DNA of 64,000 bases from Isoetes taiwanensis. Its lineage: Eukaryota > Streptophyta > Lycopodiopsida > Isoetales > Isoetaceae. A model generated the notes under the pieces. That model did not search any database and had not been told where the DNA came from. It was given only the letters and a program-made list of their open reading frames with translations. The stretch covers positions 4,453,637 to 4,517,636 of the forward strand of contig JAJEKV010000055.1 in the NCBI GenBank assembly GCA_021234155.1, read 5' to 3'. The position numbers and the translations under genes were made by a program. Positions 1-11,400 of this stretch are shown in pieces. Numbering within the stretch: the first letter of the stretch is position 1; the number at the start of each line of letters is the position of its first letter.

Positions 1-632
1 GGGTGGGTTCAAAGAGAATAAGGTACGCCGAGAGAGAAGAGGAAGCCGTGAGACGCGATGGACGCTCTGAAGATCAATCTTGACTGACAGATGGCATGAC
101 GCGCGATGCTCATCTTTGAATAATATCATATGTTCAACAAACCACCCATCACCAAAGCGACTCTTAACAAATCCAGGATCGAGGACGGTCGCTGTGATGA
201 AGCTTAAAGAAGAGCCAAGGCCGAGAAAGGACACGCCACAAAGACGAAAGTTAAACGCCAAATTGGCCAAACCAAGCAGGAAGAAGCCCCCTCCCCGCCT
301 CGGAAACAACCAAAGAGAATAAGGCATCACGAGAGAAGTGCCGCCGATGACGCTGATGCGTAAACTTCTAAAATAACGAACTCCCCAATCCAGAACGGCA
401 TGCGCCGCGATGCATGCATGCAAGATGCATGCTCAGCTTCCATTCTAGGAATGATGAACCGATGTCTCGGATCGATGGGATCGGCTTGTCGATGGCTTCA
501 TCAAACCATTACTTGGATCTAAATTTGTCAATGTGAAGGAGGAGTCAGCTGAAGAAATTGCAGCTGAAGGGAGAGAAGGATTACCTTAGTTTCAGCCGAT
601 TTTCCTCATTAGTCAACAACATTTATGGAGAG
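1..632 (+). repeat. Unit A: pre-LTR region with ~300-bp tandem duplication
   Basis: Non-coding 3' part of the Copia internal region, cut by the window start. The block beginning AAAGAGAATAAGG occurs near 11 and again near 312, each time followed by purine-rich sequence, a CATGCATGCATG-type palindromic stretch and ATTCTAG(G)AATG. It ends in a purine-rich tract just before the LTR, in the place of the polypurine tract (usually AAGGGAGAG in the other units, degraded here). Confidence 0.7.
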
Positions 633-984
633 TGTTGGAATATAAATATGCCACTAAGCATAACAGTCAATTACAGCATCGTTGACTTAGCACACAAAAT
701 GAAGGTGTCAAATGTACGTATAAGACTTTGTCGCTGATCGAAAGCAATCAATTCCTAGATCGGCCGTGAATTAGTGGGATGTGCTGGTTAAACGATAGAC
801 TACTATTCTTAGTCCTTCCATCAGTTGCATATATATTCATTGTATCGCTATGTAATCGGTGCAATGCCTGGCAGAGATTGTATTTCCTATTGCTTTCAAT
901 AGAGTTGTTCTGTTCCCCTATTCTATCTCTTCTTGAGTTGATTCTATGGGTTTGTGCTGGTTTGGCACTAGTTCTATCAGCACA
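633..984 (+). mobile_element. Copia LTR, unit A
   Basis: It starts with TGTTGGAATATAAATATG directly after the purine tract, as Ty1/Copia LTRs of plants do. A TATA-like ATATATATTCAT lies near 829. The end is set at the ...TTCTATCA(G)CACA near 984 by comparison with the other four copies; it is approximate by some bases. It lies downstream of an RNase H domain and no primer-binding site follows, so it descends from a 3' LTR. Confidence 0.75.
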
Positions 985-2084
985 CATCCCCTGTCTTCAG
1001 TCTTGCCGCTTAGGTTCCCATGTGGATGAGCAGCTAAGTGCTGGTATTGCATTGTAATCATTCAAGATTAGCTATTTCACTTAGTCTTGTTTCCGTGACA
1101 CAACCTATTGCTTTGGTTCTAAGTAGTTGTGGTCACAAAGAGCACTCTAGATTTATTTGAATTTCCAAGATCCGGTGCTTCCATGTTATTGCTTCTACCA
1201 AATGTGATAATTTGGACCTGTGAGTGATTTTCTTTGTTATTACACCACTCTATGAAAAGTTTCGAGAGGCTTTATAAGTGCACTTAATAGGACTTGAAAT
1301 GGCAGATGGCCTCAGTTTGAAGCATTATTTTGCAGAAGTGATAAGCCTTATGATCGAATTGCAAAATCTTTATCTAGCTTCTTCAAAGGACCCGTGAGCC
1401 TAATATGTAGATTTTGTTGGAGATTTGTTGTTTCTATGTTGCCCTCTCCCATCCCAACTAGGGAGGTGATGTGGATCTAGAGAAATCATAAATGAAGGAG
1501 GCCAGAAAATGGTGGAGATCTATTAGCCACTTGGTATGGGAGGACTATGCTGCCTCGCTATTGCTTGCTATGACTAGTCGGGTAGCTTTAGGAGAAGGAC
1601 ACTCAAGCAAGAGACTCTAAAGAGGTGCAGCTGATGTGGACCACCTATTTCCTGGGGAGGGCCTAAAGACAAATGTGTTTAGAGAAGATGGTGAGGACAC
1701 CTATATTTAGTACCTTTTGGAAAAGCAGTAGTGCCTCCTTTAGTATCCTTGATGCATCGGGATGAGGTCCAAGTTAACTGAAGGAAGCTCTTTTGAACGT
1801 GGTCTTTTTATCTTGTATCTTCGTGGAGCGCCGACGGCAGGTGTTGTCCTTATATTTCACTTGATCTTTTGCTTTGTATGGCCTTACGGCTATGTTATTT
1901 GGTTCCTCGTGATTTGGGTTTTCGCTAGTTGATGAAATTCCATATCTGATCTAGAAGAGATCGCTAGTTTCAAGGATAAAATACTTTCTATCCGCCTATT
2001 GTGGAGCCTACACTTTTGTAATAATAAGGTCATTGTACCAATTATTGTTAATAAATAAAAAATCTTGCCTTCAAAAAAAAAAAA
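985..2084 (+). repeat. Unit A: post-LTR segment ending in LINE-type poly(A) tail
   Basis: About 1.1 kb that is conserved in all five units and has no recognisable protein. Its end (TTAATAAATAAAAAATCTTG, CCTTC, then 12 A at 2,073-2,084) has the form of a plant L1-type LINE 3' end with an AATAAA signal. How much of the segment belongs to that LINE and how much is old flank of the LTR cannot be decided. Confidence 0.6.
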
Positions 2085-2492
2085 GGGTATTGCCAAAAAA
2101 AGATTGAGGAATAATGGTTTATTGGCAGTCGGAGATGATCAGAGAATGATCACTCAACAAGCAAAGATCCAAGATTTTTAAATCCGTGTATCAAGCCTCG
2201 CCTCTAAGCACCCTTGTAGATACCTTGAGTCTATAGGAGTTCTTGATCTTATAGGGCCTGCTTTTTCTAGGGAAATTTTGATGATGCTTCAGCTTGATAG
2301 CCCTTCAAGCATAATTTCATGAAGTAGTTAAAGTATTAGCCTGCGATAAAAGTCCAGGTCTAGATGGAATACCCCCTGAACTCTATGAGGCCTTTGGGAA
2401 TTCACCGGGAAAAGCACCGTTGTTTTTGTACAAGGAACGTGGAGAGTTAAGCAACTTCATCCAACCATCAACATTGGCCTCATAGCTTTGAT
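2085..2492 (+). pseudogene. Unit A: LINE reverse transcriptase, N-terminal fragment
   Basis: The conceptual protein reads through the start of an L1-type RT: AKIQDFFKSRYQALF-like sequence, then HDRSPGLDGIPPELYEAFW (here partly damaged, clear in units D and E) and HPTINIGLIAL. The PGLDG and FW motifs are typical of this region in plant LINEs. It stops abruptly at TTTGAT (2,487-2,492), where the frame changes to Copia RT. Stops and frameshifts make it non-functional. Confidence 0.8.
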
Positions 2493-3600
2493 GTTCAAGG
2501 GAAGGTGCAGCTAGTTTGTCATTTGAAGAAAAGCATTTATGGCTTCGAAGCAGCTCCAAGATGTTGGCATGCTAAAATTAATTTTCTTCTGGAGCGCGGG
2601 TTCAAGAGAGCGCAAAGCATCTTCAATCTTTATTAAGCAAATCACATGAAGGTCGAATTGTGGTTTTATATGTTGATGATTTGATCATCACAGAGATGTT
2701 GATGTGCTGGATTTCTACATTGAAGTTGAAGTTATCTTCGGCCCTTCGAGATGACTGACCTTTGCCCTTTATGCATTACCGCTTAGGTGTAGAAGTGTGG
2801 CAAGACTCCTCGATGGCATCTATTGTTCCCCAGAAATATATATAAAAGAAATGTTACGCTGAAAGATCGCGATGTGATTGCAGTTGGCAATTCCTTTGAT
2901 CCGCATTACGGGCTTGATTTCGATGGTGAGGAGTATCCCCACTCTATCGGGCTTGGTAGGAGTTGATATATCTCTACTACTACTAGACTCCATATCTCTT
3001 TGTTGTGGAAGTGCCGAAAGGTGATTCATGAGTTAAATCCTACCGCGACCGAAGGCCGCTAAAAGACCGCTGGCATATCTAACGGGACTGCAGGAAGGTC
3101 TCTTTATCGAGGTCCTCCACCGAAAGTCTTTGTTGATGCAAGAATTGTCAAGTGATAGCAGAGGTCCACAATGTGGATGGTCACGCTCATAGACCTAACG
3201 CATTTACATGGTTGTCCAAAAGATGATTTACGTAATAATCAACACCACGAGTAGAATTCAAAGCACCTGTTGGGATGTAGGAATTGTTGTGGCTTAAACA
3301 TTTGTAGACAGATCTCGCAGTACTTCCATCCTACTATTATATTGTGTGACAACACAAGTACCATCCATCTTGCCAAGGATGCTATACCACCCAAAAGACA
3401 AAACATCTGACACCCACTTCAGGTATTATCCCAGGAGCAGATCCAAATGGGATCTTCTCAACTTGTTCATTGCTCCTCACAAGATTCTAGAATGGATTCG
3501 CATGAAACCAACAAACCCGCCTCGATAGGCTTCTATTCATCTCAAAGCAGATTTCTACACGGGATAGGTGGGTAGCCGACACATGCTTAACTACCCATGA
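2493..3600 (+). pseudogene. Unit B: Copia reverse transcriptase / RNase H remnant
   Basis: In broken frames it gives CHLKKSIYGL (the LKKSLYGLKQ box of Copia RT), then the catalytic YVDDLIIT (codons from 2,669), an LGVEV-like strand, and the RNase H tail with DNTSTIHLAKDA near 3,340 and a THFR(Y) strand. Residues before the LKKSIYGL box are absent because the unit starts at the tandem junction. Many frameshifts: no product is possible. Confidence 0.85.
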
Positions 3601-4662
3601 AAAAATAAAGGAAAATCCAATTATATCATTTGGACCCCATAAAATACAATGCTAATAGATGTCTACCGGGTGTACTCAAATAAGCTTATCAATGGGATTA
3701 AAGAACCTCACTTCTTCGGATTTCTCGAGAAAACCCTAAAGGATAAGCCTTCAGAAGGGCTTAGACAAATGCAAGCGTAGGAAATCGCCTCCCCAAAACC
3801 TTACCTAATGGAGAAGTCAAATGATGTCGCCGGCCAACCCGTGACTCGACATCACCAACACAAAAACGCGGACAAAACAAAACTCCCGTGAGTGGAGGGT
3901 TGATCACGGCCACGCCGACAATAAAACAAAAACCTCTTCTAAATAGAGGGGCTGGTCACGCGTGCCAGCGACAAATATAATAAACAAAGAAGGGGAGGGT
4001 TCAAAGAGAATAAGTATACCGAGAGAAGAGGGAAGCTCGGCGAGACGCTGATGCGTAAACGCCGCTTCAAATAACAACTAACTCCCAACTTAACCCGCAT
4101 ACCGCATGCATGCATGTAAGACATGCATGTTCCATTCTAGAATGGCTTATCATGAAACTACAACGTAAACCACCAATACCAAAGGACTCTTAACAAACTA
4201 GGATCGGTGACTAAGGTCAGTTGTGATGAAGCTAAAGAAGAGCCAAGGTCGAAAGGACATGCCAAAGATGAAAGAAACGCCTACATAAACTAAGCAGGAA
4301 GAAGCCCTCCCCTGCCCGAAACAAATCAAAGAGAATAAGGTAATCGGGCTGAGAGAAGAAGAAGGCCGACATGAGACGCTTGATAAACGCCACTTAAAAT
4401 AACTTAACCTAACTAGAACGGGTGATGCGCCGCATGCATGCATGCAAGATGCATGCTCACTCTATCTAGAATGGCGATCCGATGTCTCTGATTGATGGAT
4501 CAGCTTGTCAGATGGCTTCATCAAACCATTAGTTGGATCTAAATTTGTCAATGTGAAGGAGAGCTTGGGTATTTAGAAATTGCAAAATTAAGGAGAGAAA
4601 GATTACCTTAGTTTCAAATTTTGATTTTCTTCCCGCTTTAGTCAACAACATTTAAGGGAGAG
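3601..4662 (+). repeat. Unit B: pre-LTR region with tandem duplication
   Basis: Non-coding. The AAAGAGAATAAG block starts near 4,003 and again near 4,329 (period about 326 bp). Both copies end in a palindromic CATGCATGCATG tract and TCTAGAATGG. The polypurine tract AAGGGAGAG immediately precedes the LTR. Confidence 0.7.
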
Positions 4663-5023
4663 TGTTGGAATATAAATATGCTGACTAAGCATAATGTGCT
4701 GAATTACGCTAGTTGGTTCAAAGACTTAGCACACAGGCCGAGAAGGTGCTGAAATGCATGCATACAGCACCTTACAAGACCGAAAGTACCCCCACCCTAG
4801 ATCGGCCGTGAATTAGTGGATAAAGTTGGTTAAACGATAGACTACTATTCTTAGTCTCACCACTGTATATATATTCATCAGACGTTATGTAATCGAAAGC
4901 AATGCCTGTAAGCAGAGATTGTATTTCCTATTGCTTTTCTCAATAGAGTTGTTCTTGCTCCCCTATTCTATCCTTGAGTTGATCTATGTGGGCTTCTGTG
5001 CTGGTTTACACTATTCTATCAGC
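4663..5023 (+). mobile_element. Copia LTR, unit B
   Basis: Complete copy: TGTTGGAATATAAATATG start after AAGGGAGAG, TATATATATTCAT near 4,865, end near ATTCTATCAGCA. The intact stretch CATAATGTGCTGAA at 4,690-4,703 shows what the CACTA target in LTR C looked like before insertion. Confidence 0.78.
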
Positions 5024-6121
5024 AATATCCCACAAGGTTCGTGGCCCTATTGCTTAGGTTCGATGTGGATGAGCAAAGGCAGCTGGTATTGCATTGTAAT
5101 CATTCAAGATTAGCTATTTCACTTAGTCTTGTTTCAGGATACAACCTATTGCTTTGGCTCTAAGTAGTAGTTGTGGTCACAAAAAAGAGCACTCTAGATT
5201 TATTTAGCCGCATCCGGGTGCTCCATGTTATTGTTTCTACCAAATGGCTGTGATGTTTGGACTCAGAAAGGGATTTTCTTGTTATTGGCACCAATTCTAT
5301 GTGAAAAGTTTTCCTCGGAGAGGTTTAAGGGTGCACTTAATAGGACTTGAAATGGCAAGATGGCCTTATTTGAAGCATTATTTTGCGTAAGGATAAGCCT
5401 TAAGGACCGGAATTGCAAAAATCTTTATCTAGCATTCTTCAAAGGACCCGTGAGCCTAATATGTAGATTTTGTTGAGATTTGTTGTTTTCATGTTGCCCC
5501 TCTCCTATCCCAATCCAGGGAGGTGATGTGGGATCTTAGAGAAATCATGGCAATGAAGGGAGGCCGAAATGGTGGAGATCTATTAGCCACTTGGTGCATG
5601 GGAAGGCCAAGACTAAGTGCCTTTGCTATTAAGTGCTATGACTAGTCAGAAGTTTAGGAGTATGACACTCAAGCAAGCAGACTCAAAAAGAGGTGCAAAG
5701 GATGTGGACCACCCATTTGGGAGGGCCTTAAGACAAATGTGTTTAGAGAAGATGGTGAGGACACCTATACTTCCTGCACTCTTTGGAAAAGTAGTAGTAC
5801 CTTTAGTATCTTGATGTACTTTGGGATGAGGTCCGCTAACGCCGGAAGGAAGCTCTTTTGAACGTGGTCTTTTATCTTGTATCTCTGGGTGGAGCATCGA
5901 CTATGGTGTTGTCCTTTATATTTCAATTTGATCTTTGCTTTGTATGGCCTTTTACGGGTTATGTTATTTTGGTTCCCCGTGATTTGGGTTTTCACAGTTG
6001 GATGAAATTCCATATCCGACGAAGAGATCGCTAGTTTCTCGCGATAAAATACTTTCTATCCGCCCATTGTGGAGCCACTTTTGTAATAAGGTCATTGTAC
6101 CAATTATTGTTAATAAATAAA
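5024..6121 (+). repeat. Unit B: post-LTR segment, tail lost
   Basis: Same segment as in the other units down to TTAATAAATAAAAATCTT. Here the CCTTC plus poly(A), the whole LINE RT head and the first ~140 bp of Copia RT are missing. Some short open frames (for example 65 codons at 5,617-5,814) are not conserved between copies and match no protein I know. Confidence 0.6.
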
Positions 6122-6127
6122 AATCTT
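6122..6127. other. Deletion junction with AATCTT microhomology
   Basis: Other units have AATCTTGCCTTC at the LINE tail and AATCTTTATTACAAATCAC in Copia RT. Here the first joins the second directly. In unit C these two AATCTT sites lie 560 bp apart (17,288 and 17,848), which sets the deletion size and explains the short 3,481-bp spacing of LTRs B and C. Confidence 0.85.
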
Positions 6128-7080
6128 TATTACAAATCACATGAAGGTCGAATGCGCATTGTGGTTTTATATGTTGATTGATTTGATCATCACAGATGTT
6201 GATGTGCTGATTTCTTACATTGAAGTTGAAGTTATCTTCGGCCCTTCGAGATGACTCGACCTTGGCCTTATGCATTACCGCTTTTAGGTGTAGAAGTGTG
6301 GCAGCACTGTGATGGCATCTATTGTTCCTAAATATATAAAAGAAATAAGCATAAATAGTGATCGCGATGCGGATTGCAAGGCAAAGGCAATCTTTGATCC
6401 GTATTAATAAGGCTTGATTTCGATGGTGAGGAGGTGATCCCTGACTCTATCGGGTTGGTAGGAGTTGATATCTCATACTACTAGACTCGATATCTCTTTT
6501 GTTGTGGAAGGGCCGGAAGCGCATTCATGAGCAATCCGGGCAAATGACCGAAGGCCGCTAAAAGATCAAGCCGCATATCTAACGGGACTTCGTGAGGAAG
6601 GCCCTTTTATCGAGGTCCTCCTCGACGCAACCGAAAGTCTTTGTTGATGCAAGAATTGTCATGATAGCAGAGGTCCATTAAATGTGGATGGTCACGCTCA
6701 TAGGACCTAACGGTCGATGGTTGTCCAAAAGATACTTCATGTTGTCAATCACGAGGTAGAATTCAAAGCACCTCGGTTGATGGTGGGAATTGTTGTGGCT
6801 TAAAACATTTGTGGACAGATCCGCAGGTACTTCCATCCCCTGGCCATTATATTGTGCGACAACACAAGTACCATCCATCTTGCCAAGGATGCTATACCAC
6901 CCAAAGACAAAATGATCTTGACACCCACTTGTGTTTTGTCCTCGCGAGCAGAATCCAAATGATCTTCAACTTGTTCATTGCTCCGCTGATTCTAGAATGG
7001 ATTCGGTGATGAAACCAACAAACCCACCGATAGGCTTCTATCCATCCTCAAACAGATTTTCTAATGTAGGATAGTGGGTA
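6128..7080 (+). pseudogene. Unit C: Copia RT / RNase H remnant
   Basis: It begins only just before the YVDD box (codons from 6,169, with a one-base insertion inside the box). The RNase H part reads CDNTSTIHLAKDA near 6,858 and continues into a KHLDTHF-like strand. The KKSIYGL box is lost in the deletion at its start. Confidence 0.8.
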
Positions 7081-8143
7081 GCCGCACATGCTAATCCAAC
7101 GGCGAAAAATAAAGGAAAATCCACTATCATTTGGACCCCATAAAATACAATGCTAATAGATGTTCGGTTAAAAACGGAAGCTTATCACCAGGATTAAAGG
7201 TAACCCCGCCTTCGGATTTCAGAGGAAAACTCCTAGTGATAAGCCTTCGAAGGGGCTTAGACAACGCGAAATTCGTTCCCCAAACCTAATTAATGGAGAA
7301 GTCGAAACAGATGCCGCCAACCCTCGCACTGGCACATCACCAACACAAAAATCGTGGACAAAACAAACCTCCTGAGTGGAGGGTCAACACGGTACACGCT
7401 GACAATAAAAACAAAACCTTCTTCAATAGAGGGGTCAATACGCCGCGGCCGCATAAATATAATAAAACAACAAAGAAGGGAGGGTGGGTTCAAAGAGACA
7501 AGATATCGCCGGAGAGAGAAGAGGAAGCTACCGATGAGACGCTGATGCGTAAACGCCACTTTAACAACTTAACTCCCTACTTAACGCATATACGCGATGC
7601 ATGCATGAAGACATGCATGTTCACCGCATTCTACAAATGGCGCATCATGAAACCAACAAACCAATTCGGTCATCATGACTTCCTTAACAAATCCAGGATC
7701 GAGGGACGAAGGTCACAGGATGAAGCTAAAGAAGAGCCAAGGTCGAAAGACATGCCACAAAGATGAAAAGAAACGCCCAATTACTAAACCAAGGTGAAGA
7801 AGCCCTTCCGGAAACAAACCAAAGAGAATAAGGTAATCACTGAGAGAGAAGAAGAAGCCATTGGCGAGACGCTGATGCAAACGCCACTTAAAATAATCTA
7901 ACTCCTAACTAGAACGCATGCGCCGCGATGCATGCATGCAAGATGTCATCGCATTCTGAATGGCGATCCGATGTCTTGATTGATGGGATTACCATAATGG
8001 GCTTTATCAAACCATTAGTTGGATCTAAATTTGTCATCGTGAAGGAGAGCTTTGGGCATGAAGAAATTGGTAAAATTAAGGAGAGAAGGATTACCTTAGT
8101 TTCACTCGATTTTCTCGCTTAGTCAACAACATTTAAGGGAGAG
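7081..8143 (+). repeat. Unit C: pre-LTR region with tandem duplication
   Basis: Non-coding. The duplicated block starts near 7,490 and 7,818. The open frame of 157 codons over the first copy (7,293-7,766) is not kept in other units and has no known domain. Polypurine tract AAGGGAGAG at the end. Confidence 0.65.
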
Positions 8144-8199
8144 TGTTGGAATATAAATATGCCGACTAAGCATAATGTGGCCGAACACAACAAGAGAAT

Positions 8200-8447
8200 G
8201 ACATTTAGCCGACGGGCTTGCGACGCCCGGTGGCGACGGACGCCGCGAAATAACGCGACTTACAAGCGACGCCACGCGACGCCACGTTTACACGCCGCAG
8301 TACGCAGGGAAGCGACAAGCCGACAATCGCGGGACGGCAGATCCGCCGCGCCACGCTCACGAATTACCGTGACGGGTGGCCACTTTTGTGAAGCGACGCG
8401 ACGCTGCCAGGCGACGGATCGCCGCCAGGACGCCTCATTGATCGCCT
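8200..8447 (+). repeat. CACTA-1 left subterminal repeats
   Basis: GC-rich sequence with many GCGACGC/GACGCC motifs, unlike its AT-rich surroundings. In CACTA elements such short motifs next to the inverted repeats are usually transposase binding sites; that role here is inference. The open frames through it are by-products of the composition. Confidence 0.75.
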
Positions 8448-8449
8448 AG

Positions 8450-11400
8450 TGTACGGTTCTTTTGGAGAACAAGGGTATTCCTCGCCAATGAAAGTTGGTC
8501 CCTTCGTGGTACGCCTATATTCCCAGTCCATTGGAAGATCCAACATGGTTTTGAGAGGGAAATTGCTCGGCCCATCGCTGTACCTTCGCGGAGAACTTTT
8601 GTGGCGTTATGGCTTCCGAAGACTCGGATATTCGATCGTGCACCAACACCTGCCATCCTAGTGAAATGTTTTCATGTCCGCGACCGCATCGCTACAGACC
8701 CTTTGGTCAAAATTCCACCTTTTTCGGCGCGTAATTTTAGTTATGCTTCTTGCATTCATGCTTCATAAATCTCAGAATTAATGCATGGTATGGAATTAAA
8801 TTCTCATTTTTGTCATTGGCTCTAGGTCATCCTACAAAAATTTTAGAATTTGGCGGATGTTCGACCAGGGTAGTAATAAACTTGCTCCAGGGCAACCGTT
8901 GTCATGAGTAAGATATCATAAATCTGTAACAATGCATAGTAAGAATTAAATTCTGATTTTTTTCAGCGTGCTTCTTAAGTCATCGCCAACGCATACGCTT
9001 CAAAATTTTAATAAGGTTTAGATCAAAGTGTTTAGCATTAGTACGGCCCCGCAAATTGTTAAGGCGTACCGAAATGGGTAATAATTTGCCTGGCCAAACA
9101 AGCCGATCTTTTGCAATGTATTTCATTAGAGGAGAGTCCGAACCCAAGTACAGCCACAAAGTTTCCCGAGGGCGCCTTTCCCCGGCAAATACCGAGGGTC
9201 AAAAGACGCTTTCAAAGACCACACCCCGATCTCTGCTCCTATCCACCGCTGAATCCTTCGCTCAAGGGCCCCGCTCGATAAGGTCCAAAAATCCAACATC
9301 CGTCCGCGAGAACTTATCAACTGGCTAAGGCCCCAAGGGTCAATCGTAGAAACCAAAGTGTTTTGTCGCTCGACATTGGCGAGTCTGAATGCATTCGACC
9401 GCTTCACATCAGTCTGGGAGGTACAAATTACCCTAGAGACCAAGCGTCACGGTAAAAAGAAAGAAACACTTTACTCTACGCTAAAAAGATTCGGGGATGT
9501 ACCACCTTCTAGGCCAATTGACTACTTGTGTGTTGGATATGAGATAATTTGATGCTACTCTCGAAGGGTGGTCTTTGGCTATGAAACTTGGTCCCCGTGG
9601 CAATGTCGACGCTCCGAGTCCATTGGCGTATCAATCACTATTCCGAGAGGAAGGCCCGTCCGGGTCACCGTGGCCTTCTGGAGAGGACTTTGGGGCAAGC
9701 CGCCTCGGATGTTTTAGGGTCCGTGTTCGCCACAACACCCCTCTACGCCATTATCGCGAAGGTCCTAGCCTAATCTCGACAAGGATAGAGTCTCAAACGC
9801 AGTAAACCCTATGAGTTGCCGTGTTCTAGCAGGTTTGGCGCTGGGGTGCCGAAGTTTTATCCTTTGTACTTGGACTTGGCTGATAAGATGCATTGAGAAC
9901 GCTGAAGCAAGGGAACTGAATGAATGAGTTTGATCCAGACTCCGTTGTGGCAGCTTAGAAGTAAAGGGCGTTCTTTTGCGAGCAAACATTCATAAATTCG
10001 TAATTAATGCATAGTACGGAATTAAATTGATTTTGTCGACGCTTCCTAAGCCATCGCCAACATACAGGCTGGGCCAAAATTTCCTGACAAGGTTTAGGAT
10101 CAAAGTGTTTGCATTAGAACGGGTCCGCATCCCGTTGTTGGGCAGCCTGAAGCCGCAGCCACTGCCCAAGTCAAACAAGGCCGTGACCTTTGCAAGGCCA
10201 CCTCATTAGAGGAGAGTCCTGACCCCGTGAGGCGAAACGCCCCAAAAGTTTCCCAGGCAGCCTTTCCGCGTACCGTCGGGCCGAGACGCTAAAGACCACA
10301 CTCCCGGATCTCTCGCCCCTGGCATCCCACCGCTGAATCCTTCGCTCAAGGCCCCTGCCTCGATAAGGTCCAAAAATCCAACATCCGGCCCCGTGGAGAA
10401 CTTATCAAACCGCTGTGGCCGCCCCGCGGCCTAATCGTAGAAAACCAAAGTGTTTTATCGCCTGATATGCGGAGGTTCGAATGGCGATTCGACTTCACAT
10501 CAACCGATAGGCCAAATTACCCTAGAGACCAAGTTGCACGTCAGCTTTGCAAAGAAAGAAACACTTACGCCTCTACGCTAAAGATTCGGTCACCCACCTC
10601 CTAGGCCAATTGACTACGAAAGTGTTGGACATAAGATAGTTTGACGCTTACCTCGAAGGTGGTCTTTGGCCATGAAACTTAATATCCCTGTGGCACGTCG
10701 ACGCTCGAGTCCATTGGCGTAGCCGAATCCACGACCCGGAGAGGAAGCTGCCCGTCCGTCGCTGTACCTTCGAGAGGACTTTGGGGCAAGCCGCCCTGAT
10801 GGTTTTTAGGGTCCGTGTTCAAGCGCCAATACCTCTACGCCAAGATCATCGACGCGAAGGTCCTAAATTAACTGACAAGGGATAGATTCTCCCAAACGAA
10901 AACCTATGAGCGCCGTGTTCTAGCAGGCCGCGCTTGCGCCGAAGCCTAACTCTTTGCATTTGGGACTTGGCTGATAAGATGCAGTTGAGAACGCTACAAG
11001 GGAACCGACGGAATGGAGTTTGATCTCGTGACTCTCCGCCAGGCGCTTAGAAGTAAAGGGCAGCCTTTTGCGCAGAGCAAGACATTCATAAATTCGTAAT
11101 TAATGCATAGTACGGAATTAAATTTGATTTTTTGTCACAGGCTTCCTAAGTCATCGCCAACATATAGGCCGCCAAATTCCTGACAAGGTTTAGATCAAAG
11201 TGTTTGCATTTCAGGAACGTCCGCAGCCCTCGTTGTTGGGCAGCCGAAATGCACTTGCCCAAGTCAACAAGGCTGACTCTGCAAGGCCACCTCATTAGGA
11301 GGGGAGAGGTCCGGACCCCCGTGAGGCAGCCCCAAAAGTTTCCTTGCGTAGCCTTTCCCTCGGCAACGTGACGCTTTAAAGACCATTAATTCCTATCTCG

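Noticed and set aside
5617-5897. Overlapping 65- and 83-codon frames in unit B post-LTR segment
   Set aside because: Not open in the other copies; no known domain.
7293-7766. 157-codon open frame in unit C
   Set aside because: It is not conserved in the other four copies of the same region and crosses the ~320-bp duplication.
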